Notes under the pieces: generated by a model | The model's input: the letters and a program-made list of their open reading frames with translations, nothing else | Told to the model about the DNA's origin: nothing | Database searches by the model: none | Shown: positions 33,564 through 42,305 of the stretch, in pieces | How positions within the stretch are numbered: position 1 is the first letter of the stretch | Layout: the number at the start of each line of letters is the position of its first letter | NCBI RefSeq assembly: GCF_016595675.1 | Contig: NZ_JAENJH010000001.1 | Location: 992,001 to 1,056,000 of the forward strand | Direction of reading: 5' to 3' | DNA: 64,000 nt | DNA from: Prauserella cavernicola | Lineage (GTDB): Bacteria > Actinomycetota > Actinomycetes > Mycobacteriales > Pseudonocardiaceae | Translations under genes and position numbers: made by a program

Positions 33564-35033
33564 ATGGCAGAGCAGCCGGACACCCGGCCCGTCATCCGCT
33601 CACCCCAGGACGTCAACGACCTGATCAACTCGGGACGAGCGAAAGGAGGAAAGTCCGGCGCTATCACGTTCATCGCGCTCGGCGGCATCTTCATCGACGC
33701 CTACGACTTCTCCTCGATCGCGTTCGGACTCAAGGACATCACCGAGAGCTTCCAGCTCACGGCATTCCAGGAAGGTGCGGTCGCCGCCTCGATCATGATC
33801 GGGGCGCTGCTGGGCGCACTGGTCGGCGGTTACCTCGTCGACCGGCTCGGCCGCTACAAGCTGTTCATGGCCGACATGCTCTTCTTCGTGGTCGCCGCGA
33901 TCGCGTGCGCGGTGGCACCGAACTTCGAGACGCTCACCGGAGCCAGACTGCTGATGGGCATCGGCATCGGCATCGACTTCCCGGTGGCGCTCGCGTTCAT
34001 CGCGGAGTTCAACGCCCTGCGCGGCAAGGGAAGCAAGGTATCGCTGTGGCAGCCGATGTGGTATCTCGCCACCGGTTCGGCGTTCCTCGTGCTGCTGCCG
34101 CTGTACTTCCTCATCCCCGACGACGGGCACGAGCACCTGTGGCGCTGGGCCGTCGGCTTCGGGGCGGTGCCCGCGCTGGTCGTGATGCTGGTGCGGCACA
34201 AATACATGGACGAGTCGCCGAGCTGGGCCGCGAGCCAGGGCGACCTGCACCGGGCCGCGGGGATCCTGCACCGCTCCTACGGCATCGAGGTGCGCGTGGA
34301 GCAACCACCGGAGCAGACCGTGAAGGAACGCCGTGGCGCCGGCGACATCATCGCCGAGTTCGCCCGGTTGTTCAGCCCCCGCTACCGGGCCCGCACGATA
34401 CTGGCCGCGACGGTCAGTTTCTGCCAGTCGATCCAGTACTACGCGGTGGGGTTCGCGCTGCCGGTGATCATTTCCGGGTTCCTGCACCAGGACCGGCTCA
34501 CCTCGATTCTCGGCCCACTGGTGTTCAACCTCGTCTTCGGTGTGCTCGGCGGACTGCTGGGCGTGCGGCTGGCCAACCGGCTCGGCTCGTGGAAGCTCTC
34601 GGCCAGCGGGTTCGCGATCTGCCTTGCGGCGCTGACCGGGCTCGGCCTGCTCGGCTCGCCGGAGGGAACGTGGCCGCTCGCGCTGTCCGGACTGCTGCTC
34701 GGCGCGTTCGTCTTCTTCCACTCCTACGGGCCCGGCGCGCAGGGGATGACGATGGCGACGCTGAGCTATCCGACGTCGTTGCGCGGGGTCGGCGGCGGCT
34801 TCGGCCAGGCCGTGCTGCGCATCGGCTCGATGCTGTCGCTGCTGTGGTTCCCCACGCTCAGCGCGTCACTGGGCACCGGGGTGTACTTCGTGGTCGCTGT
34901 GGCGCCCGTGCTCGGGCTCATCGTGCTGGCGCTCATCCGGTGGGAGCCCGTTGGAGTCGACGTCGATGCCGAGGAAGCAGCCGACCAGGCCGCCGCTTCC
35001 ACGCAGAACCACTTGATCGGCAAGGAGAAGTGA
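33564..35033 (+). CDS. MFS transporter of the sulfolactate locus
   Basis: 489 aa, ATG start with GAGAGGA. The N-terminal soluble stretch (about 30 residues) is followed by ALGGIFIDAYDFSSIAFGLKDITESF and GGYLVDRLGRYKLFMAD, motifs of the sugar/organic-acid MFS branch; 12 segments. It lies between the aldehyde dehydrogenase and the reductase, so it is the likely importer of the sulfonate or its precursor. The stop shares one base with the next start. Confidence 0.85.
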   Translation: MAEQPDTRPVIRSPQDVNDLINSGRAKGGKSGAITFIALGGIFIDAYDFSSIAFGLKDITESFQLTAFQEGAVAASIMIGALLGALVGGYLVDRLGRYKLFMADMLFFVVAAIACAVAPNFETLTGARLLMGIGIGIDFPVALAFIAEFNALRGKGSKVSLWQPMWYLATGSAFLVLLPLYFLIPDDGHEHLWRWAVGFGAVPALVVMLVRHKYMDESPSWAASQGDLHRAAGILHRSYGIEVRVEQPPEQTVKERRGAGDIIAEFARLFSPRYRARTILAATVSFCQSIQYYAVGFALPVIISGFLHQDRLTSILGPLVFNLVFGVLGGLLGVRLANRLGSWKLSASGFAICLAALTGLGLLGSPEGTWPLALSGLLLGAFVFFHSYGPGAQGMTMATLSYPTSLRGVGGGFGQAVLRIGSMLSLLWFPTLSASLGTGVYFVVAVAPVLGLIVLALIRWEPVGVDVDAEEAADQAAASTQNHLIGKEK

Positions 35034-35920
35034 TGGTCAGCAAAATCGGTTTCATCGGCGCGGGAAACATGGGAGGCGCCGTCGCCCGCAGGCTCGCGGG
35101 CGGTGGTCACGACGTGCACGTGTACGACCTCTCCCCCGCCGCCGTGCAGTCGTGCGAGCAGGCCGGGGCGGTGGCCGCCGGATCGGCCTCGGCGGCGGTG
35201 CACGACGCCGACGTGGTGTTCACGAGCCTGCCGATGCCCGAGCACGTGCTCGCGACGTGGACCCGGCTCGCGCCCGAGCTGGCGGAAGGGGCGATCGCCG
35301 TCGACGTGTCCACGATCGATCCCGGCACCGTGGAGCTGGCGACCGCCGCCGTCGGCGAGCACGGCCACCCGTTCGTCACGTGCGCACTCGGCAAGACACC
35401 CGCCGCGGCGGAGCGGGGCGAGATCCCGTTGTTCGTCGGCGGTCCCGGCGACGCGGTGTCGGCGCTGCGGCCGCTGTTCGAGCGCATCGGCGAGGCCACC
35501 CACCGGTTCGAGAGCGCGGGCGCCGCCGCGATGTTCAAGCTGATCTCCAACCTGGTGGGCATGACCAACGTCGCGGTGCTGGCCGAGGGCTACGTGCTCG
35601 CCAGGGCCGCGGGGATCACGCCCGAGCAGTTCGGCGCCGCGCTCGCCGACACCGGGGCCGCCTCGTTCCAGTCGCAGGTGCGACTGCCGTGGCTGATGGC
35701 GGGCGACTACGAGGCCCGCTTCGGTGTGGAACTGGCCGCGAAGGACGTGCGGCTCGCTCTCGACGCCGGCGCACGGCAGGGCATCCCCTCTCCCGTTGCG
35801 GCGCAGGGGCTCGCGCAGCTGCTGTCGGCCGTCGCCCACGGCTACGGAGGGCAGGACGCGGTGGCCGTGGCGAAGGTGCTCGACCCGGACGGCAAGCTGC
35901 TGGGGACCACCGATGACTGA
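35033..35920 (+). CDS. Beta-hydroxyacid dehydrogenase, YihU (sulfolactaldehyde reductase)-like
   Basis: 295 aa, ATG start in TGATG with AAGGAG. NAD(H) motif GFIGAGNMGGAVARR at the start and catalytic Lys169 in AAAMFKLISNL. The substrate loop, usually DxPVSGG in 3-hydroxyisobutyrate and tartronate-semialdehyde enzymes, reads LGKTPAAAERGEIPLFVGG (about residues 119-137). This is the layout of E. coli YihU (GRTSANA), where the Arg helps bind the sulfonate; here Lys121 takes that place. This supports sulfolactaldehyde/dihydroxypropanesulfonate as substrate. Alternative: another acid semialdehyde reductase. Confidence 0.75.
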   Translation: MVSKIGFIGAGNMGGAVARRLAGGGHDVHVYDLSPAAVQSCEQAGAVAAGSASAAVHDADVVFTSLPMPEHVLATWTRLAPELAEGAIAVDVSTIDPGTVELATAAVGEHGHPFVTCALGKTPAAAERGEIPLFVGGPGDAVSALRPLFERIGEATHRFESAGAAAMFKLISNLVGMTNVAVLAEGYVLARAAGITPEQFGAALADTGAASFQSQVRLPWLMAGDYEARFGVELAAKDVRLALDAGARQGIPSPVAAQGLAQLLSAVAHGYGGQDAVAVAKVLDPDGKLLGTTDD

Positions 35921-36884
35921 GCGGATCGACATCCTGGTGAGCGAGGACGTCTGGGGCGCCGCGTTCGAACAGCTGACCACGCGCTACCAGGTGGTGCGCG
36001 AACCCGGGCTGTGGCAGGACCCCGAGCGGCTGGCCGGTCAGGTCCGGCGCAGCAGGGCGCTGGTGGTCCGCAACCGGACGCGGGTGGACCGGGCGCTGCT
36101 GACCGCGGGCGAGCGGCTGACGGTCGTCGCGAGGGCGGGTGTGGGCCTGGACAACATCGACCTGCCCGCCGCCGACGAGGCGGGCGTGGTGGTGACGGCT
36201 CCGTTGGGCGCCAACGCGGTCAGCGTGGCCGAACACACGCTCGGCCTCGCGCTGACGCTCGCGCGGGGCACCGTGCGGCTCGACGCCGACTGTCGCGCGG
36301 GCGGCTGGCGGCGCGCGCCCGGCCGTGAGCTGCGTGGCGGCACCTGGGGACTGCTCGGCTGCGGCGCCACCGCGCGGGCCTGCGGGGAGCTGGCCGCCGC
36401 TCTGGGCATGCGGGTGCTCGCCCACGACCCGTACCTCGACCCGGCGCACCCGGCACTGGCCACCGCGCGGATCGAACTGGCGCCGCTGGAGCGGGTGGTG
36501 GCCGAGGCCGACGTGCTCTCGTGCCACCTGCCCGCCACCGCGGACACCACGGGACTGGTGAACGCGGACCTGCTGGCGCGGATGCGGCCCTCGGCGCTGT
36601 TCGTCAACGCCGGGCGCGGCGAAGTGGTGGACGAGGACGCGCTCGCCGACGCGCTGGAGGCCGGAACCCTCGGCGGCGCGGCGCTCGACGTGCGCGCGAG
36701 CGAACCACCGAGGCCCGGCAGGCTGGAGAAACTGGACAACGTGGTGCTCACCCCGCACATAGCGGGTATCACGGCGCAGAGCCAGGCGCTGATCGCCCGC
36801 ACCCTCGCCGACGACCTCGACGCGGTGCTCAGCGGTGGGCGGGCGAGTTCCTCGGTGGGCACGGCGAAGGAGGCACGGTCGTGA
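35913..36884 (+). CDS. D-2-hydroxyacid dehydrogenase, SlcC-like ((S)-sulfolactate dehydrogenase candidate)
   Basis: 323 aa, ATG start overlapping the reductase by 8 nt. Phosphoglycerate-dehydrogenase family without the C-terminal ACT domain: nucleotide motif WGLLGCGATARACGE, catalytic Arg235 (NAGRGEVVDE), Glu264 (RASEPP) and His282 (TPHIAG). The third Gly of GxGxxG is Ala. Known (S)-sulfolactate dehydrogenase SlcC belongs to this family and works together with ComC to convert (S)- to (R)-sulfolactate via sulfopyruvate. Context supports that role. Confidence 0.75.
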   Translation: MTERIDILVSEDVWGAAFEQLTTRYQVVREPGLWQDPERLAGQVRRSRALVVRNRTRVDRALLTAGERLTVVARAGVGLDNIDLPAADEAGVVVTAPLGANAVSVAEHTLGLALTLARGTVRLDADCRAGGWRRAPGRELRGGTWGLLGCGATARACGELAAALGMRVLAHDPYLDPAHPALATARIELAPLERVVAEADVLSCHLPATADTTGLVNADLLARMRPSALFVNAGRGEVVDEDALADALEAGTLGGAALDVRASEPPRPGRLEKLDNVVLTPHIAGITAQSQALIARTLADDLDAVLSGGRASSSVGTAKEARS

Positions 36885-37897
36885 CGGAGACGGTGGAGTC
36901 GGCGGAGACACTCGCGAGCGCATTGCTCACCGCGGCGGGCATGGAACCGGCCAGGGCGCGCACGAGCGCGCGCTGCATCGTGATGGCCGACGTGTGGGGC
37001 ATCGGCTCACACGGGCTGATGCGGCTGCCCTACTACCTGCAGCGGATGGTGGCGGGCGGCTACCCGGCCGACGCGGAGCTGCGGGTCGTCGACGACACCG
37101 GCCCGGTCGTGTCGGCCACCGGTGGCGGCGGGCTCGGGCACTGGCAGCTCTGGCAGTCGGCCGAGCTCGCCGCACAACGCTGCGGGCAATACGGGATCGG
37201 TGCCGTGTCGGTGGCCGACTCGGGGCACTGCGGCGCGCTCGGTCTCTATACGGTGCCGGGACTGCGGCACGGCCTGCTGACACTCGCGTTCTCCAACGGG
37301 CCCGCCGTGATGCCGCCGTGGGGCGGCGCGAAACCACTGCTGTCCACCTCGCCGCTGGCCGCGGGGATCCCGACCCGGCCACGTCCTGCGATCGTCGACA
37401 TGGCCACCAGCGCGGTGGCGCGCGGCAAGATCGCCGCGCACGCCCGTAGCGGAACCCGCCTGCCCGAGGGCTGGGCGCTCGCGGCCGACGGCACGCCGAC
37501 GATCGATCCGCAGGAGGCGCTGTACGGAATGCTGGCACCGCTGGGCGGGGCGAAGGGCTTCGCGCTCGCGCTGCTGGTGGAGTCGATCGCGGGCGGGCTG
37601 GCCGGGCCCAACCTCGCGGCGGACGTGCCGGACATGTTCACCGAGTCGGACGCACCGAGCCCGCAACGCATCGGGCACGTGCTGCTCACCCTCGACCCGG
37701 CACGCTTCACCGGCGACGGCGACGCGGCGGCCAGGCGTCTCGACCGGCTGGCGGCCTCGGTCGAGGACGCGGGCGGCAGGCTCCCCGGCCGCGACCGGGT
37801 GCTGCCCGACGACGTCGACCCTGGCGTCGCGCTGGCGATCGACGACAAGACCGTGCGGGAGCTGCGGGAGTGGGCGGACCGGCTGGGCGTGGGCTGA
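36881..37897 (+). CDS. Malate/L-lactate dehydrogenase family, ComC-like ((R)-sulfolactate dehydrogenase candidate)
   Basis: 338 aa, GTG start in a GTGA overlap. Type-2 malate/lactate dehydrogenase fold (unlike classical Rossmann): SHGLMRLPYYLQRM (43-56), catalytic His116 in VADSGHCGALGLY, and DMATSAVARGKI. ComC and other sulfolactate dehydrogenases belong here. It ends the operon; its stop codon lies in a palindrome shared with the convergent SDR gene. Paired with the SlcC-like gene it would complete the two-dehydrogenase racemisation described for sulfolactate degraders. Confidence 0.77.
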   Translation: MTETVESAETLASALLTAAGMEPARARTSARCIVMADVWGIGSHGLMRLPYYLQRMVAGGYPADAELRVVDDTGPVVSATGGGGLGHWQLWQSAELAAQRCGQYGIGAVSVADSGHCGALGLYTVPGLRHGLLTLAFSNGPAVMPPWGGAKPLLSTSPLAAGIPTRPRPAIVDMATSAVARGKIAAHARSGTRLPEGWALAADGTPTIDPQEALYGMLAPLGGAKGFALALLVESIAGGLAGPNLAADVPDMFTESDAPSPQRIGHVLLTLDPARFTGDGDAAARRLDRLAASVEDAGGRLPGRDRVLPDDVDPGVALAIDDKTVRELREWADRLGVG

Positions 37898-37908
37898 GGG
37901 CCTCAGCC
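37892..37908. terminator. Short palindrome holding both convergent stop codons
   Basis: GGCTGAG-GGC-CTCAGCC, a perfect 7-bp stem that includes the TGA of the ComC-like gene (37895-37897) and the TGA of the minus-strand SDR (37903-37905). Possibly a minimal bidirectional terminator; short. Confidence 0.45.
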
Positions 37909-38727
37909 GGGTGCCGGGAACCGGCCCGAGCGCACCGCGCCCACGACGCCGCCGTCCACGAGCAGGTCCGTGCCGGTGACGAACGCGGCACCGGGGCCGA
38001 GCAGGAACCCGGCGGCCGCGGCGACGTCGTCGGGCGTGCCCACGCGCCCGGTGCCCGAGGCGCCGATCATCGTCCGCATGACCGAGCCGGTCTCACTGGC
38101 GAGTTCCTGCCTGCCCATCGGGGTGGCGATGACACCGGGGCTGAGCGAGTTGACCCGCGCGCCGCGCGCACCCCAGGCCGTGGCCGCCGAGCGCACCAGG
38201 ACTTGGTCGGCGCGCTTGGCCTGCGCGTACGCGGTGGCGGGATCGCGCGGAGCCACGAACGGCAGCGAGAGCAGCTCGTCGACGGGAGTCGCGGCGAGCG
38301 TGCGCTCCTGCTCGGGTGTGAACGGCGACGCCAGCTGCCCCGCCATGCTGGCGATCACCACGCCCGCGCCGCCCTCGGCGATCACCCCGCCGAACTCCTC
38401 CAGCACAAGGGCGACCCCGAGCAGGTCCACCCGCAGGATCGCCTCGGCGGAAGCCTGCGCAGGGGAAAGTCCCGCGGTGTGGGCGACCTGCTCGACCGGC
38501 CCCAGCTCCGCCGCGGCGCGGGCCAGCGCGGCCACGGACTCGCGGGAGGAGACGTCCACCCGACGCGCCGTGACTTCGTGGCCGTCGGCGCGCAGGGTCT
38601 CGGCGGCCGCGTCGAGCGTGCGCTCGTCGAAGTCGGCCAGCAGCAGGGACCGGCCGGGACCCTGTCTGCGCGCGATCGCGCGTCCGATGCCGCCTACACC
38701 GAGGACGACCGCCACTGCTCTGCTCAT
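37903..38727 (-). CDS. Short-chain dehydrogenase/reductase
   Basis: 274 aa, ATG start. The nucleotide motif LGVGGIGRAIARR is shorter than the classical TGxxxGIG, and the active-site pair YAQAKRAD (YxxxK) and the C-terminal SLSPGVIATPMGRQE are intact. The N-terminus is trimmed and starts right at the first strand. It is divergent from a TetR gene across 95 bp and is its likely target. Substrate unknown; not clearly part of the sulfolactate operon. Confidence 0.82.
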   Translation of the reverse strand: MSRAVAVVLGVGGIGRAIARRQGPGRSLLLADFDERTLDAAAETLRADGHEVTARRVDVSSRESVAALARAAAELGPVEQVAHTAGLSPAQASAEAILRVDLLGVALVLEEFGGVIAEGGAGVVIASMAGQLASPFTPEQERTLAATPVDELLSLPFVAPRDPATAYAQAKRADQVLVRSAATAWGARGARVNSLSPGVIATPMGRQELASETGSVMRTMIGASGTGRVGTPDDVAAAAGFLLGPGAAFVTGTDLLVDGGVVGAVRSGRFPAPG

Positions 38728-38810
38728 GTCCCGCTCCCTGTTCGGCGGCCCCGCCCTGGAGACGGAGACCACGGTGGATGAACGTTTCCGGCGGCAGCGG
38801 ACCGACGGCA

Positions 38811-38816
38811 TAGACT
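38811..38816 (+). promoter_or_regulatory. Predicted -10 element for a leaderless tetR transcript
   Basis: TAGACT ends 7 bp before the ATG at 38823 and no Shine-Dalgarno sequence precedes that ATG, the usual layout of actinobacterial leaderless genes. No good -35 hexamer. Confidence 0.4.
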
Positions 38817-38822
38817 GTGCCG

Positions 38823-39404
38823 ATGCCCGTGCCCCGATCCCTCGACCGCCGCAGCCGCCGGTCGCGCGCGGCCCTGGAGTCCGCGCTGCTGGAGCTGATC
38901 GCCGAGCGCGATCTGACGCAGCTCGCGGTCTCCGACGTGACCGGACGCGCCGACGTGCACCGCTCGACGTTCTACGAGCACTACACCGATGTGCACGACC
39001 TGGCCGCGTCGGCGTGCACCTCGATGTTCGACGAGCTGCTGTCGGCGACCTCGCGACTGTCCACCGGCGACGGCACCGCGGACTCGGCGCGGGACTCGCT
39101 GACGACGGTGTTCGCCCACGTCGCCGAGCACCGGCGGCTGTACCGGTCGCTGCTGGGCCCCGACGGCAGTGCCCGCGTGCTCAACCACCTGCTGGAGCGC
39201 ACCGCGGACTCCGTGCGCCACGGCATGGCCGAGTCGGGCGCGAAGTCCACATCGGACTCTTCGCCGGTGTCGGCGTTCCTGGCGGGAGCGCTGCTCGGCG
39301 TCATCATCGACTGGCTGCGGCGGGACTGTGGACAGGATCCGGAACGGCTTAGCGAAGCGGTGTGGCCGCACCTGATCGCCGCTACCGGGGCGACGCGGCG
39401 CTGA
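38823..39404 (+). CDS. TetR-family transcriptional regulator
   Basis: 193 aa from the ATG at 38823; a GTG two codons earlier (38817) is also possible but lies too close to the predicted -10 element. The N-terminal helix-turn-helix reads ALLELIAERDLTQLAVSDVTGRADVHRSTFYEHYTDVHDL, then a helical C-terminal domain of the AcrR type. It probably regulates the divergent SDR. Confidence 0.85.
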   Translation: MPVPRSLDRRSRRSRAALESALLELIAERDLTQLAVSDVTGRADVHRSTFYEHYTDVHDLAASACTSMFDELLSATSRLSTGDGTADSARDSLTTVFAHVAEHRRLYRSLLGPDGSARVLNHLLERTADSVRHGMAESGAKSTSDSSPVSAFLAGALLGVIIDWLRRDCGQDPERLSEAVWPHLIAATGATRR

Positions 39405-39632
39405 CCCGCTCACCAGCGCTCCGGCACTTCCCGCAGATCCGGGCAGCAGGCCCTCGACACGGCGCAGCTCACCGGGCACCACGGCCGGTTCGAACAACGG
39501 CACCGCTTCTCCCCCCCCCACACATCGGACGATCGCGCGGCCGTCACCGGATGGCGGCCCATCCGGTGACGTCCTCGCTATCCTACAGATGTCGGAGAGA
39601 CTCGAAGTGTCGCTGTGTTCCCGAAAGCACGC
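39405..39632. other. Gap between tetR and the TRAP/SDR operon end
   Basis: 228 bp without a plausible gene on either strand. Composition is mixed, with a run of nine C (39512-39520) and no clear repeat. Both neighbours end here. Confidence 0.5.
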
Positions 39633-39657
39633 GAGGCCCCGGCTCCACCGGGGCCTC
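39633..39657 (-). terminator. Hairpin at the end of the TRAP operon
   Basis: Perfect 10-bp stem GAGGCCCCGG (39633-39642) with CCGGGGCCTC (39648-39657) and a 5-nt loop. It begins in the last codon of the SDR and includes two bases of its stop. Likely intrinsic terminator for the minus-strand operon, possibly also for tetR. Confidence 0.65.
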
Positions 39658-40429
39658 AGCCGATCGCGGCGCCGCCACAGACCTTCAGCACCTGGCCGGT
39701 GACGAACGCCGCGCCCGGCGAGGCCAGGTAGGCCACGGCCGCGCCGACCTCCTCCGGCTCGCCCATCCGCTGGATCACCTGGTCGTCGAGCGCGTAGGTG
39801 ACCGACGTGGTCAGCGGGGTGGCGATCGGACCGGGAGCCACCGAGTTGCACGTGATCCCGTACGGGCCGACCTCCTTGGCCAGCCACTTGGTCAGCGCGA
39901 TGACGCCGCCCTTGGACGCGGCGTAGGCGGGGCCCGACCGGCCAGCGCCCTCGCCGCCCGAGCGGGGGCCGCCCATGATCCCGGAGATCGAGCTGATGTT
40001 GATGATCCTGCCCTCGCCCCGGTCCTTCATGTGCGGATGCACGGCGGCGCGGCTGTAGAGGAACATGCCGTGCAGGTTGGTGTCGAGATCGCGGTGCCAC
40101 TCGCCCTCGGTCAGTGCGTCCAGCCCGGCGCGACTCGCCGTGCCCGCGTTGTTCACCAGCACGTCGATCTTGCCGAACTCGGCGACGAGCTCGTCCACCG
40201 AGCGCCGGACCTCGTCCTCGTCGCGTACGTCGACCTTGCGGTAGGCGAAGCGCTGCGCCGGGAACTCCTCTCGCAGCTCGGCCACCGGGTCGACGTCGTC
40301 GGCGAGGTCCACCACCAGCACGTCGGCGCCCTGGCCCGCGAGGACCCTCGCGGTGGCCAGTCCGATACCCCTGGCGCCTCCGGTGACGAGTGCGACCTGT
40401 CCGGCGAGGTCGAACGGGTTCACGGCCAT
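39656..40429 (-). CDS. SDR-family oxidoreductase (FabG-like)
   Basis: 257 aa, ATG start. Classical SDR: TGGARGIGLATA (Rossmann turn), NNAG, catalytic Ser in SSISG, and YAASK. Last gene of the TRAP operon (27 bp after dctM). It likely oxidises an alcohol of the imported acid. A 12-residue Gly-rich insertion (GGPRSGGEGAGRSG) between the Ser and Tyr sites is longer than usual. Confidence 0.85.
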   Translation of the reverse strand: MAVNPFDLAGQVALVTGGARGIGLATARVLAGQGADVLVVDLADDVDPVAELREEFPAQRFAYRKVDVRDEDEVRRSVDELVAEFGKIDVLVNNAGTASRAGLDALTEGEWHRDLDTNLHGMFLYSRAAVHPHMKDRGEGRIINISSISGIMGGPRSGGEGAGRSGPAYAASKGGVIALTKWLAKEVGPYGITCNSVAPGPIATPLTTSVTYALDDQVIQRMGEPEEVGAAVAYLASPGAAFVTGQVLKVCGGAAIG

Positions 40430-40456
40430 CTTCTCCCCTCCCTGGAATGGAACACG

Positions 40457-41797
40457 CTAGAAACCGAGCAGATCGGGCAGCCAGTTGGACAGTGCGGGCA
40501 CGTAGGACACGAGCAGCACCACCACGAGCCCCGCGACGAAGAACGGCCGGATGCCCTTGACCACCTCGACGAGCGAGATGCGCGCGATCCCGGCGGCCAC
40601 GAACAGGTTCACGCCCACGGGCGGTGTCACCAGTCCCAGCGCCAGGTTCACGACCATCAGCACGCCGATGGTGGTCACGTCGACGCCGACCTCGAGCAGG
40701 ACCGGCGCGATGATCGGGATGAACAGGTACAGCGCCGACACCGCGTCGATGAACGCGCCCACCACGAGCAGCAGGATGACCGCCAGCAGGATGATGAGGT
40801 ACTTGTTGTCGGTCAGCCCGAGCAGTGCGTCGGACACGCCCGCCGCGATGTCGTTGACGGTCACCACGTAGGCGAACACCGAGGCCGCACCGACGATGAG
40901 CATCACCACGGCCGACTGCGCCGCCGCCGTCGTGAAGATCCGGTACAGCTGCGCGGGCTTGATCTCGCGGTAGAACAGCATCCCGACGAGCAGCGCGTAC
41001 GTGGCGGCGACCACCGCCGACTCGGTGGGCGTGACGATCCCGCCGTAGATTCCGCCGAGGATGATCACCGGCAGCAGCAGCCCGGGAAGCGCCTTGCCGA
41101 CCGCGCGGACGAAGCTTTCCTTCTGGGGTCCATCTCCGCCGGTGACCGCGGGCGCCTGCGCGGCGCCGGGACCGCCCGAGGTGGCCATGGCGGGCGCCTT
41201 CCTCGGCAGGAACAGGCACGCGATCACCAGTGCGACGGCCAGCATGATGCCCGGCACGACGCCCGCCACGAACAACCGGACGATCGAGACGCCCGAGAAG
41301 TCGCTGACGACCACGGCGAAGATGATGAACGCGATGCTCGGCGGCACGATGATGCCCATCGAGCCCGCGGTGGCCATGAGCGACGACGCGTGCCGCGCGG
41401 AGTAGCCCTGGCGGATCAGCGCCGGGATCAGGATGGAGCCGATCGCGGCGACCGTCGCGGGCCCGGAGCCGGAGATCGCGGAGAAGAAGAACGCCGCCAC
41501 GATCACCACGATCGCCAGGCCGTGCTTGCGCTGCCCCACACACGCGTGGGCGAAGTCGACGAGCCTGCGGGAGATGCCCGCGTACTCCATGATCACGCCC
41601 GCGAGGATGAAGAACGGGATCGCCAGCAGGGTCTCCGACGACACCGACGAGACGAACACGCTCGGCACCAGCGACAGCTCACCGAGCCCGCCCATCACCA
41701 CCAACGAGCACACCGCGGACACGCCGAGCGCGAACGCCACCGGCACGCCCAGCATCAGCAGGACGAGAAACGCTCCGAAGAGAACTACCCCGATCAC
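40457..41797 (-). CDS. dctM: TRAP transporter large permease (DctM)
   Basis: 446 aa, GTG start overlapping dctQ by 4 nt. Eleven to twelve membrane segments with DctM signatures: IPFFILAGVIMEYAGISRRLVDFAHACVGQRKHGLA, FFSAISGSGPATVAAIGSILIPAL, and NLALGLVTPPVGVNLFVAAGIA. A cytoplasmic Gly/Ala/Pro linker near the middle (about residue 215-230) is longer than usual. Works with DctQ and DctP for sodium-driven uptake of an organic acid. Confidence 0.92.
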   Translation of the reverse strand: MIGVVLFGAFLVLLMLGVPVAFALGVSAVCSLVVMGGLGELSLVPSVFVSSVSSETLLAIPFFILAGVIMEYAGISRRLVDFAHACVGQRKHGLAIVVIVAAFFFSAISGSGPATVAAIGSILIPALIRQGYSARHASSLMATAGSMGIIVPPSIAFIIFAVVVSDFSGVSIVRLFVAGVVPGIMLAVALVIACLFLPRKAPAMATSGGPGAAQAPAVTGGDGPQKESFVRAVGKALPGLLLPVIILGGIYGGIVTPTESAVVAATYALLVGMLFYREIKPAQLYRIFTTAAAQSAVVMLIVGAASVFAYVVTVNDIAAGVSDALLGLTDNKYLIILLAVILLLVVGAFIDAVSALYLFIPIIAPVLLEVGVDVTTIGVLMVVNLALGLVTPPVGVNLFVAAGIARISLVEVVKGIRPFFVAGLVVVLLVSYVPALSNWLPDLLGF

Positions 41798-42303
41798 CGG
41801 CCGTCCTCCTCGTTGTCGTCGCTGATCGCGGCGTCGGCGGTCGTCGTGCGGAACCCGGCCCTGCCAGCCTGGATCGTGCGGTAGGCGCCGAGCAGCGCCC
41901 CGACCGGCAGCGCGATCGTGAACAGCCACTGCGGCACGCCGATGGACGGTGTCGCCCTGCCTCGCTCCGCCTGCTGCAGGGCCAGTTCGAGCCCGAAGAC
42001 CAGCAGCACGGCGAGGAACACGAGGATCGACAGCGTGATGAGCACGGTCATGGTGGCGCGCACGGCGCCGCGGGCGCGTTCGTGCAAGGCGCTGAAGCCC
42101 AGGTGCGCGCCCTCTCGCAGCCCGATCACCGCGCCCATCATGAGCATCCACACCGCGAGGTTCACGGTGAGCTCGGAGGTGAAGGCGAGCGAGGCGTTGA
42201 GGAAGTAGCGGGACAGGACGTTGACGAAGGCCACGAGGGCCACGGCGGCGAACGGAATCGCGGCCAGCAGGTTCTCGACGGTGGCGAGGCGACGGTCGAA
42301 CAC
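41794..42303 (-). CDS. dctQ: TRAP transporter small permease (DctQ)
   Basis: 169 aa, GTG start two bases after the dctP stop. Four membrane segments in the DctQ pattern, including VNVLSRYFLNASLAFTSELTVNLAVWMLMMGAVIGLREGAHLGF. The C-terminus is acidic. Partner of DctM and DctP. Confidence 0.9.
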   Translation of the reverse strand: MFDRRLATVENLLAAIPFAAVALVAFVNVLSRYFLNASLAFTSELTVNLAVWMLMMGAVIGLREGAHLGFSALHERARGAVRATMTVLITLSILVFLAVLLVFGLELALQQAERGRATPSIGVPQWLFTIALPVGALLGAYRTIQAGRAGFRTTTADAAISDDNEEDGR

Positions 42304-42305
42304 GC

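Noticed and set aside
38724-41543. 939-codon minus-strand frame spanning SDR and dctM
   Set aside because: Out-of-frame shadow crossing a terminator, a gene end and the opposite-strand tetR.
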